From: Fusibacter_D sp033549245
GTDB taxonomy: Bacteria; Bacillota; Clostridia; Peptostreptococcales; Acidaminobacteraceae
Assembly: GCA_033549245.1 (NCBI GenBank)
Contig: JAWSUW010000075.1
Span: 1-16,868, forward strand
Reading direction: 5' to 3'
Length of the DNA stretch: 16,868 bases
The notes beneath the pieces were generated by a model. It was not told the origin of the DNA. It saw only the letters and a list, made by a program, of their open reading frames with translations, and did not search any database. Below are positions 1 through 6,136 of the stretch, piece by piece (position 1 is the first letter of the stretch; every line of letters starts with the position of its first letter). The position numbers and the translations under genes are program-made.

Positions 1-121
1 ATTACTTTATTATACCATTTATGGGATTTTTTGTATCAATTTAACATCAGTCTTCACAATTGAATATATATTTTTTGAGCTGAATATTTATTCATACCAT
101 ATCCTTTTTCGGAGCTTTCCC
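1..121 (+). repeat. Left arm of 121-bp inverted repeat
   Basis: Bases 1-121 match the reverse complement of 16748-16868 with four mismatches (positions 1, 8, 33 and 96) and no gaps. Similarity stops sharply at 121, where a dispersed-repeat tag (ACGTACCAATGCGG) begins. The arm is AT-rich and carries a short palindrome, GAATATTTATTC, at about 81-92. I see no reading frame in it. It may be a copy of a short repeat or MITE-like element, the edge of a larger inverted element outside the window, or simply the repeat at which an assembly contig broke. Confidence 0.9.
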
Positions 122-270
122 ACGTACCAATGCGGCGTTAACGGCGGTAACTCGAAAATGGATATAGTGTTTTGAACTGTTGTAGGCATTGGAATAGATA
201 ATTGGATGAAAATGGTACACGGTACTAAGCGGCGGTAACGGCGGAAAAAGAACACTTATTCATGAGAAGG
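122..270 (+). repeat. Dispersed repeat copy, alpha then gamma module
   Basis: Starts with ACGTACCAATGCGGCG, continues with the alpha tail (CTCGAAAATGGATATAGTG, then a stretch containing TTTTGAACTGTTGTAGGCATT), then a second tag (GGTACACGGTACTAAGCGG) and the gamma tail (AAAGAACACTTATTCATGAG). The alpha part matches 16240-16340 almost base for base and 12535-12628 in part. The gamma part matches 16535-16590. It abuts the inverted-repeat arm directly. Confidence 0.9.
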
Positions 271-333
271 GGTAGATGATAGTAATGAGTGACTTAATAA
301 ATATTCAAAATTGACAATTCAAAGTTGACCAAA

Positions 334-365
334 GATTTCATAATTATTTTGAGATCTTTATTTTA
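334..365 (+). terminator. Possible Rho-independent terminator
   Basis: GATTTCA (334-340) pairs with TGAGATC (350-356) through one G-T wobble, and a T-rich run TTTATTTTATT follows. It resembles the stronger terminator at 16107-16139 (GATCTCA/TGAGATC). No gene ends immediately upstream in the window, so its client is unknown. Confidence 0.4.
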
Positions 366-400
366 TTGTTCAATTTGCAGAATATTCTTACAATACAAAG

Positions 401-409
401 TGCTATACT
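401..409 (+). promoter_or_regulatory. Possible extended -10 promoter for the DUF4230 gene
   Basis: TGCTATACT has the TGn plus TATAAT-like form of an extended -10 box. It lies about 140 bases before the start codon at 553. No good -35 box sits 17 bases upstream, so the call is tentative. Confidence 0.3.
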
Positions 410-552
410 AAAAATGATGGCAGCTGAATTTGATTATTCAGGCATATTTAGTGCATTTTGTGCAAAATGACTATAAAACCAATTCGCAAGAATTACAAAG
501 ACTATATTGATATACAACAAATCATTATTTTAAATGTGGGAGGATGAAATTC

Positions 553-1254
553 ATGGAAAAAGAATCGAAAACTAAGACAGAAATCAGCAAAAAAGCCAGT
601 TTTAAGAGCGTGAGGAAATTTGTAGGAAGTGTCTTTGTACTATTTCTTGCAGTAGCAGTCGCGTTTGGGTTGGGATTTTATACAGGTATCATTAAGCCGT
701 GGGATAAGTTAGAACCATCAGCAATCACATTAGAAGACAAGATTTTGGAGAACAACTACACTCTGACGATTAGCACTATAGAGAAGATAATTCAACCAGC
801 TAGTGATTTAATTACATCAAAATATAGATACAAAGATGCAGACACCTATGAAAACTTTAAAATAGTGTTTGGCAAAAAAGTTCCGTTTACTACTGATATG
901 ACGGTTTTTACATATGAAGGAGTTGTCAGTGTGGGGATTGATTTGTTAGATGTAGAATATGAAATTGACAATGAAAATCAGATTATAAGCATACTGATTC
1001 CTGAATTAAAGATATTATCTAATGAAATTGATGATTCTTCGTTTAAATATCCTTTTAAATCAGATTCCATATTCAATGCAACAGATATGAGCGATTTTAC
1101 AGAACTAATGAGTACACTCAAGGAAAATAAGGAAAAAATTATTTTAAATGATAAAGAATTTATGGATTCTGCAAGAGAAAATGCCGAGGTTGTTTTAAGG
1201 GGATTTTTGACTGCATCAGACACTACAAAAGATTTTACTGTAATTTTCAAATAA
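553..1254 (+). CDS. DUF4230 domain-containing membrane-anchored protein
   Basis: A 233-residue protein with a lysine-rich N-terminus, one hydrophobic helix at about residues 21-43 that should anchor it in the membrane, and an extracytoplasmic domain. The domain reads like DUF4230: an amphipathic 'IQPASDLITSKYRYKDADTY' segment, then VPFTTDMTVFTYEGVVSVGIDL, then IPELKILSNEID and a SIFNATDMSDFTEL segment. The function of DUF4230 is unknown; I recognise the family from its sequence pattern only. I chose ATG 553 because GGGAGG (538-543) lies nine bases upstream. The in-frame ATG at 544 directly abuts the ribosome site and is less likely. It is followed after 17 bases by a small membrane protein gene, probably co-transcribed. 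Confidence 0.82.
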   Translation: MEKESKTKTEISKKASFKSVRKFVGSVFVLFLAVAVAFGLGFYTGIIKPWDKLEPSAITLEDKILENNYTLTISTIEKIIQPASDLITSKYRYKDADTYENFKIVFGKKVPFTTDMTVFTYEGVVSVGIDLLDVEYEIDNENQIISILIPELKILSNEIDDSSFKYPFKSDSIFNATDMSDFTELMSTLKENKEKIILNDKEFMDSARENAEVVLRGFLTASDTTKDFTVIFK

Positions 1255-1271
1255 AAGAAAAGAGGTATATT

Positions 1272-1430
1272 ATGTCAGCAGGATTATTGTTTGTCATTAT
1301 GCTAGCAGTTGGTGTTCTACTAACGTTTTTAGGAATTAAAGTGCCTGGTAAAACAAGAATTATTTTGATCATTATTGGAGCCATTGTGATGCTTATTGGT
1401 CTATTTGGTATTTTTACATCTTTGCTTTGA
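1272..1430 (+). CDS. Small two-helix membrane protein
   Basis: A 52-residue frame beginning MSAGLLFVIMLAVG and ending IFTSLL. It is almost entirely hydrophobic: helix one is about residues 4-21, then a short polar loop (KVPGKTR, about 23-29), then helix two about 30-50. AGAGG sits seven bases upstream of the ATG. It follows the DUF4230 gene by 17 bases on the same strand, so a two-gene operon is likely. No function can be assigned. An 81-residue antisense frame covers the same bases but lacks these features and is treated as a shadow. Confidence 0.65.
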   Translation: MSAGLLFVIMLAVGVLLTFLGIKVPGKTRIILIIIGAIVMLIGLFGIFTSLL

Positions 1431-1437
1431 ATTGCGT

Positions 1438-1455
1438 ATTTACAAAATTGTAAAT
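1438..1455. repeat. Short perfect palindrome
   Basis: ATTTACAA, a two-base centre, then TTGTAAAT. It lies just after the stop of the small membrane protein. No T-run follows, so it is not an obvious terminator; a protein-binding site is possible. Confidence 0.4.
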
Positions 1456-1475
1456 GTTCAAGAATGCAAGAGGAA

Positions 1476-1509
1476 AACTGTGAGTACAACATAAAAATGC
1501 GGCGGCAAT
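1476..1509 (+). repeat. Degenerate dispersed-repeat tag before the nuclease block
   Basis: ACTGTGAGTACAACATA followed by AAATGCGGCGGCAATG resembles the gamma copy at 16537-16568 (ACTGTGAGTACCACATACC then AACGCGGCGGTAACGG) with a few substitutions. The alpha, beta and gamma tails are absent. It lies 58 bases upstream of the proposed start of the first nuclease-like gene. Confidence 0.65.
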
Positions 1510-1566
1510 GAAATCATCATTATTGTTGGACTGAAATATATTACAGAGAGTTTTGGAGGTGAAATC

Positions 1567-2283
1567 ATCGAAACAATAAAGAAAGTTGGAAAAATCAATT
1601 ACATTACGAATAAAAACAGTGGAAAAGGTTCTAGAATTATTAATGATTTTTTAGAACAGTTAGTTAATAAGTTTGCTAAACAATCAGTGAAGTATATGGA
1701 TTTGGTTTCAAATGATATCCCATTTGCTTACAGAGAAAGACAGTTGCAAACTATTTTTGCTCCAGTTTTGAATGATATTTCTGATGGGTGTTTCAAAGTT
1801 GAATTATTTGTATCAAGAAATGATAGGAAACCAAGACATATTGATAAAGAGTTGCATGGGTGGGTTGATTATTGGTGTGGCTATCGAAATACAGACATTT
1901 TCATAGAACTTAAGCATGGTTTTGTCAATGAGCAAACAGGTAGGGTTCGTAAGGAGGTTCAGAGTAAGTGGAATGAAGCACTCAATCAAATTTCGACCAT
2001 CAAGAAAGACGTGAAAGATTATTCAATCATTGGAACTAATGATCCTTTAAGGATTGCATTGATAATACTACCCATATACAAAACAATCAAAGATGGTGAA
2101 GTTGAAAAATATGCATCTAATGAAATGCTCACTAAAATTCAGATAGATGTTATGAAACATTTGACACCTTCACCAACCTGTAGTAGTCTTTGGATTTTGC
2201 ATGAAGATTTAGAAAACAGGATGGAATATATCAAATCAACGGAGTCATATTCGGGAGTTTTATTTATGGCTTATGTAGAATAA
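1567..2283 (+). CDS. Putative PD-(D/E)XK-fold nuclease
   Basis: A soluble protein I do not recognise by name. The centre carries a motif typical of PD-(D/E)XK enzymes: GWVDYWCGY then DIFIELKHGF, giving D101-x12-E114-x-K116 if counted from 1567. The predicted strand-turn-strand around these residues fits the fold, but this is inference from the motif. Start choice is unusual. The frame is open from about 1494; a strong GGAGGT (1555-1560) is followed seven to eight bases later by in-frame ATC at 1567, not ATG. The first standard start, GTG 1687 (198 residues), has no ribosome site and would cut off a plausible N-terminal helix region (INDFLEQLVNKF). Either ATC initiates, an ATG was mutated, or GTG 1687 is used. 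It is the first of three same-strand nuclease-like genes; the next starts 63 bases on. Confidence 0.6.
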   Translation: METIKKVGKINYITNKNSGKGSRIINDFLEQLVNKFAKQSVKYMDLVSNDIPFAYRERQLQTIFAPVLNDISDGCFKVELFVSRNDRKPRHIDKELHGWVDYWCGYRNTDIFIELKHGFVNEQTGRVRKEVQSKWNEALNQISTIKKDVKDYSIIGTNDPLRIALIILPIYKTIKDGEVEKYASNEMLTKIQIDVMKHLTPSPTCSSLWILHEDLENRMEYIKSTESYSGVLFMAYVE

Positions 2284-2346
2284 ATTACTGCCAATAATAT
2301 ACTTTGATAAAGAAAAATGCGAAAACAAGAAAAGGAAAGAGAAAAA

Positions 2347-3156
2347 ATGATGAAATCACTTGGGATAGATGCTGCATGGACAAATAGACAACCTTCTGGT
2401 GTTTGTCTAATAAAAAGTGAAGATGGCAATCAATGCAAGATCATAAGATTAGGCAGATCCTATGCTGAATTTGAATCTGGAGACATTGAATGGAATCAGA
2501 AACTTGCTAATTCTACAACAAGTTTGAGTAAAATACTTACTACATGTTCTGAATTAGTTGCCCTTCCTGATTGTATTGCGGTGGATATGCCAATTTCTTC
2601 GTACCATATTAAGTCAAGAAGAGAATGTGAAACTGCTATATCAAAAGAATACGGAGGGAGAGGAGCTTCAACGCACAACCCAAATGAAGATAGACCAGGG
2701 TTGATTTCTGTTGAATTATTCAATTACATCATCAATAGTGGATATCTTTGGATGACGAACGGAATGGATCATAAAGAAAAAAGTCTTATTGAGGTTTACC
2801 CTCACACTGCAATAATTGAATATTTAGGGTTAGATTACAGATATGAATATAAAGTATCAAAGAAGAACAAATTCAAATCATGGGCTCTATTGTCACCATC
2901 TCAGAGACAGCAAAAATTAATTCAAAATTTGAATAATCTTGTTAGTCGACTTTCAATACGAGTTCCAAATATCTATGATTTCTTTATTGAATTGAATCTT
3001 GAAACCCATTACACACAAGCTCAACTGAAGGGTTACGAAGATGCAATAGATTCAGTGATTTGTGCTTTAATTGGAATAGATTATATTATGGGCAATATAA
3101 TAGGATACGGAAATAATGAAGGTACGATTTGGGTGCCTCAAGTGAAACGGAGGTAA
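2347..3156 (+). CDS. DUF429 family protein, predicted RNase H-like nuclease
   Basis: A 269-residue protein with the DUF429 layout: GIDAAW near the N-terminus (D8), IAVDMPI (D80), RRECE (about 91-95), a VYPHT segment (H153), a K-rich stretch around 170-178, and the C-terminal GYEDAIDSVICAL (D232, D235) followed by GTIWVP. DUF429 is predicted to have an RNase H-like fold, and these acidic residues would be the metal ligands. Its substrate is not known. I chose ATG 2347 because AAAGGA (2331-2336) lies ten bases upstream and the mature family begins with the GIDAAW strand; an in-frame ATG at 2317 would add ten charged residues, and ATG 2350 is also possible. The end overlaps the ribosome site of the next gene, which starts nine bases after the stop, suggesting coupled translation. 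Confidence 0.78.
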   Translation: MMKSLGIDAAWTNRQPSGVCLIKSEDGNQCKIIRLGRSYAEFESGDIEWNQKLANSTTSLSKILTTCSELVALPDCIAVDMPISSYHIKSRRECETAISKEYGGRGASTHNPNEDRPGLISVELFNYIINSGYLWMTNGMDHKEKSLIEVYPHTAIIEYLGLDYRYEYKVSKKNKFKSWALLSPSQRQQKLIQNLNNLVSRLSIRVPNIYDFFIELNLETHYTQAQLKGYEDAIDSVICALIGIDYIMGNIIGYGNNEGTIWVPQVKRR

Positions 3157-3165
3157 GAATTTAAT

Positions 3166-3900
3166 ATGAAAGTAAACGAATTTCCATATGAAGTTATTGA
3201 GGAACTTAAATACTATGTTTATCGATTGATTGATCCTCGAAATGGAGAAACTTTTTATGTCGGTAAAGGTTTTGGGAATAGAGTGTTTTCTCATATGAAC
3301 TCTGTAAAAGAGGATATTGATTTAGACGAATTTTCAGATAAACTACAGACTATTAGAGCGATTCATCTTGCAGGACTGGATGTAATTCATGTGATTCATA
3401 GACATGGCATGGATGAAGCTACGTCATTAGCTGTTGAAGCAGCACTTATTGATGCTTATCCTAGCGCAACAAATATCATGGGTGGAACCCACAGCAACGA
3501 TGTCGGACCAATGCATGCAATCGAAATCATAGACAAATATAAATCAGAGGAAATTGAATTTAGACATAAAGTTATTATGATCAATGTAAACAAGAGCAAA
3601 ATAGAGCGAAAACTTTATGATGCAGTTAGGCATTCGTGGAAGCTAAATGTAAATAAGGCAAAGAACGCGGAATATGCGTTAGCAGTAACAAATGGAATTG
3701 TTGTGGGTGTTTTTAAACCGACTAAATGGCTGTCAACGACTTCAGCTAATTTTCCAGATTTATCAGAAGATGTTCCGAATAGATTTGGTTTTATTGGTGA
3801 GGAAGCATCTGAGGAAATTAAAAGTGTTTATATGAGACGAAGGGTACCAAATTCTTATAGGAAGAAAGGTGCTTCAAATCCAATCAGATATAATTATTAG
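3166..3900 (+). CDS. GIY-YIG nuclease domain protein (LEM-3-like)
   Basis: A 244-residue protein. The N-terminal half carries a GIY-YIG nuclease domain of the LEM-3 type: YYVYRLIDP (about 17-25) and FYVGKGFGNRVFSH (30-43) supply the two tyrosine strands and R39, E91 in the helix AVEAALIDAYP is the likely metal-binding glutamate, and N103 (SATNIMGG) is the usual conserved asparagine. The C-terminal half (about 120-244) is a separate region with VNVNKSKIERKLYDAVRHSW and a basic tail; I do not recognise it. GGAGGT lies inside the last codons of the DUF429 gene, nine bases before ATG 3166, so the two genes are almost certainly one transcript. No clear terminator follows. DNA cleavage is inferred from the domain; the target is unknown. 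Confidence 0.78.
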   Translation: MKVNEFPYEVIEELKYYVYRLIDPRNGETFYVGKGFGNRVFSHMNSVKEDIDLDEFSDKLQTIRAIHLAGLDVIHVIHRHGMDEATSLAVEAALIDAYPSATNIMGGTHSNDVGPMHAIEIIDKYKSEEIEFRHKVIMINVNKSKIERKLYDAVRHSWKLNVNKAKNAEYALAVTNGIVVGVFKPTKWLSTTSANFPDLSEDVPNRFGFIGEEASEEIKSVYMRRRVPNSYRKKGASNPIRYNY

Positions 3901-4044
3901 GGCAATTTGCTAATAAGCAGTTATAGTGATGGAAGGAAAAGTTGCAAACTGTATATTTTCTAGATTTTAAACATTTCTGTACTTGAAACCAGAAAGGGAA
4001 TATTTTGAATTACGCAATTTGAAGAGTTATTTTGGAATGTGCGA

Positions 4045-4053
4045 TGCTACAAT
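4045..4053 (+). promoter_or_regulatory. Possible extended -10 promoter for the SLH protein gene
   Basis: TGCTACAAT fits an extended -10 box (TGn plus TACAAT) 84 bases before ATG 4137. A convincing -35 is not seen at the normal distance. The 3901-4136 gap otherwise shows no gene. Confidence 0.3.
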
Positions 4054-4136
4054 GATAACTAAAATGATGAGGATTTGTGAAACCAATCCAATACATTGAA
4101 ATGATTCACAAAAAAAGTATCAAAATTGGAGGAAAT

Positions 4137-5786
4137 ATGAAACGATTATTTTTGTTGCTAAGTTTAGTTTTAGTTATGATGGTTACACAGGTTGCTTTTG
4201 CTCAAAGCGGCAGGGATTACACAGAAGAGGCAGACTTATTAAAAGAAATGGGATTGTTTTCGGGTACAAATGATGGTTATGAGTTAGAACGCGTACCAAG
4301 TAGAGTTGAAGGCGCAATAATGTTAATCAGATTGCTGGGCAAGGAAGAAGAGGCGAGATTACAGCAACTCAGCCATCCATTTAAAGATGTACCGGTTTGG
4401 GCAAATGCTTATATTGGTTATATGTATCAAAATGGACTCACAAAAGGTGTATCTGCTGACAAATTTGATTCAGTATCACCAATGAATGGAAATGCATATG
4501 CAACATTTGTATTAAGAGCATTGGGATATGATGATATAAAAGGAGACTTCAGTTGGAATACAGCTCTTGATTTTTCTGAGAAAAAAGGCATTATTTCAAG
4601 AGAAGAAAACATTACTATGTCTAGTTTATTTAATCGTAATGAAATGGTAGGTCTTTCATATAATGCATTGGATTCAAACATAAAAAATTTGCCGAAAACA
4701 CTGGAAGAACAATTGATTGAAGCCGGCGTTATTCAACTGTCAATAGATCATGATATTGAAAATAAACAATCAGATGTAATTTTATTTAAAACTTCAGTGG
4801 ATGAGAACACAGAAACAGGTAGCCATTATAGACATTTACTAATTGATTCAGAGTCATTGCCTGAATATGTTGCAGAATTTAGCTATATTTTTGCTAGTGG
4901 TTTTCCTAAACTAAACGATGAAATGTCAAAATATTTATTTCATGAATGGATTAGAAATGAAAAGGTTCAAAATCAATACTTAAATGAATATGATAAAGAA
5001 AACGGAACTGATATAGGATTTTATAAGAATGAACTGAATACATTAGAGTTCTTTAATTTAAATAAAGAAAGAGTTGCATATGCAACATTCATTTATATGG
5101 CCGATGGTCCTCAAGTTGCAGAAATTTTTGATGTGAAATCTCCTTTGAACCCTATTACTAAACCAATAGGATATGATAGTGCATTTGTTTCAACTGAGAA
5201 TGTCGATTTGTCAGATGTGATTGAGTTTATTGGAACAGAGGGAGGACATTCTCCAGAAGTATCGATAATTATTGATAGAAATAAAGTTCAATCAAAGTAT
5301 CCAAATGCAAGATATTATACGTTTGGAACGAGTGATTTAGTTATTGGTTCAGCACTCGAAAAATTTTTTTCAGTTCAAATAAAAGACATGTCCAATATAG
5401 ATGTAAAATCTCTTGATCAAGATGTCATTATTGTAGGACCTACTATAATAAAGAGCGAGTATCATGTCGAGTTAAAATTATATGATGCACTAAAAAACGT
5501 GATTGCAACTAATTATGTCGAGTATGAAAATCTCAAATGGAATGATCCAAGATTTAAAAGATTAACTGCTTCAGTGGAACTTGGATATCGTATGAAATTT
5601 GAGGATTTTTACGTCGAAAAATATGTGGATGGTATAAAAGTAGGTAATTTAGATATAGGAACTTTATCTTGGGGAACACATGACAACTCAGATGGTGAGA
5701 TATCTTTTTCAACTGGTCCTTTGTATTTCTCAGATGGTATTGAATATAAGCTTGTTAGCAACGTTCCAGAGTTAATTGTTGATTAG
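4137..5786 (+). CDS. Secreted SLH-domain protein with uncharacterised C-terminal region
   Basis: A 549-residue exported protein. Residues 1-22 form a signal peptide with a likely cut at AFA-QS. Three SLH-like units follow: about 27-72, 78-133 (PFKDVPVWANAYIGYMYQNG and VLRALGYDD, the clearest one) and 136-184 (ALDFSEKKGII then FNRNEMVGLSYNAL). SLH triplets bind pyruvylated cell-wall polymers, so the protein is expected on the surface. The normal TRAE motif is eroded to SRVE and NRNE in two units and lost in the middle one. Residues from about 205 onward match nothing I recognise; they look globular with beta-rich stretches and no repeats. ATG 4137 is preferred because GGAGG lies six bases upstream and the signal peptide begins there; the frame is open further back to a GTG at 4077. 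It appears monocistronic with a strong terminator at 5829-5871. Confidence 0.8.
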   Translation: MKRLFLLLSLVLVMMVTQVAFAQSGRDYTEEADLLKEMGLFSGTNDGYELERVPSRVEGAIMLIRLLGKEEEARLQQLSHPFKDVPVWANAYIGYMYQNGLTKGVSADKFDSVSPMNGNAYATFVLRALGYDDIKGDFSWNTALDFSEKKGIISREENITMSSLFNRNEMVGLSYNALDSNIKNLPKTLEEQLIEAGVIQLSIDHDIENKQSDVILFKTSVDENTETGSHYRHLLIDSESLPEYVAEFSYIFASGFPKLNDEMSKYLFHEWIRNEKVQNQYLNEYDKENGTDIGFYKNELNTLEFFNLNKERVAYATFIYMADGPQVAEIFDVKSPLNPITKPIGYDSAFVSTENVDLSDVIEFIGTEGGHSPEVSIIIDRNKVQSKYPNARYYTFGTSDLVIGSALEKFFSVQIKDMSNIDVKSLDQDVIIVGPTIIKSEYHVELKLYDALKNVIATNYVEYENLKWNDPRFKRLTASVELGYRMKFEDFYVEKYVDGIKVGNLDIGTLSWGTHDNSDGEISFSTGPLYFSDGIEYKLVSNVPELIVD

Positions 5787-5828
5787 TTAGTATTTGATAT
5801 AGAAGCAAAAGTGCTATTCCAAATCAAT

Positions 5829-5871
5829 AAAGCCATTGAATGTGTTGATGACATTTAATGGCTTTTGTTTT
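5829..5871 (+). terminator. Rho-independent terminator of the SLH protein gene
   Basis: AAAGCCATTGAATG (5829-5842) pairs with CATTTAATGGCTTT (5852-5865) over 14 pairs with one G-T wobble, loop of nine, then TTTTGTTTT. It begins 42 bases after the stop. Confidence 0.88.
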
Positions 5872-5880
5872 GATTGATTC

Positions 5881-5920
5881 AACTGTAGGTACCACGTACC
5901 AGCTAGGTGGTTAAGGTGAT
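5881..5920 (+). repeat. Dispersed repeat tag (short copy)
   Basis: GTAGGTACCACGTACCAGC contains the family's palindrome GGTAC-CAC-GTACC, followed by a degraded GGTGGTTAAGGTGAT in place of the GCGGCGGTAACGG segment. No alpha or beta tail is recognisable. Confidence 0.65.
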
Positions 5921-6136
5921 ATTAGAGCACTTGTTAGTGAGAATTTTGGAGCCTTCAGAAATAAAAAACGGTCTCGTTTCATACAAACCTTTAGTATAGC
6001 GAATTAATTGTCAGAAAATTCTGTCTTTATTTTTTTATTTTAATATGCTACTATAAATAGCAGACATATAATTAATTTTATATGTTTATAGAATCATTTG
6101 TTTGAATCATACTAATTTTTCTGAAGGGGGTAAATT

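Larger units (their letters stand above)
1..552. other. Left non-coding region
   Basis: No convincing gene is seen upstream of 553. The stretch holds the inverted-repeat arm (1-121), a long copy of the dispersed repeat (122-270), a terminator-like hairpin (334-365), and an AT-rich leader with a possible extended -10 promoter at 401-409 in front of the DUF4230 gene. Confidence 0.7.
5787..6136. other. Intergenic region between SLH protein and protease
   Basis: Holds the SLH gene terminator (5829-5871), a short dispersed-repeat tag (5881-5920) and an AT-rich leader. The leader has a small hairpin GCTA/TAGC at about 6047-6061 around CTATAAA, which could be a -10 region for the protease gene, though no good -35 is visible. 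No gene is seen. Confidence 0.6.

Noticed and set aside
1247..1492. 81-residue antisense frame over the small membrane protein
   Set aside because: No ribosome site, and the plus-strand frame has a good ribosome site, start and two clean membrane helices in operon position.
4285..4300. GCGTACCAAG inside the SLH gene as a repeat tag
   Set aside because: Short match within well-conserved SLH coding sequence and no adjoining GCGGCGG; coincidental.
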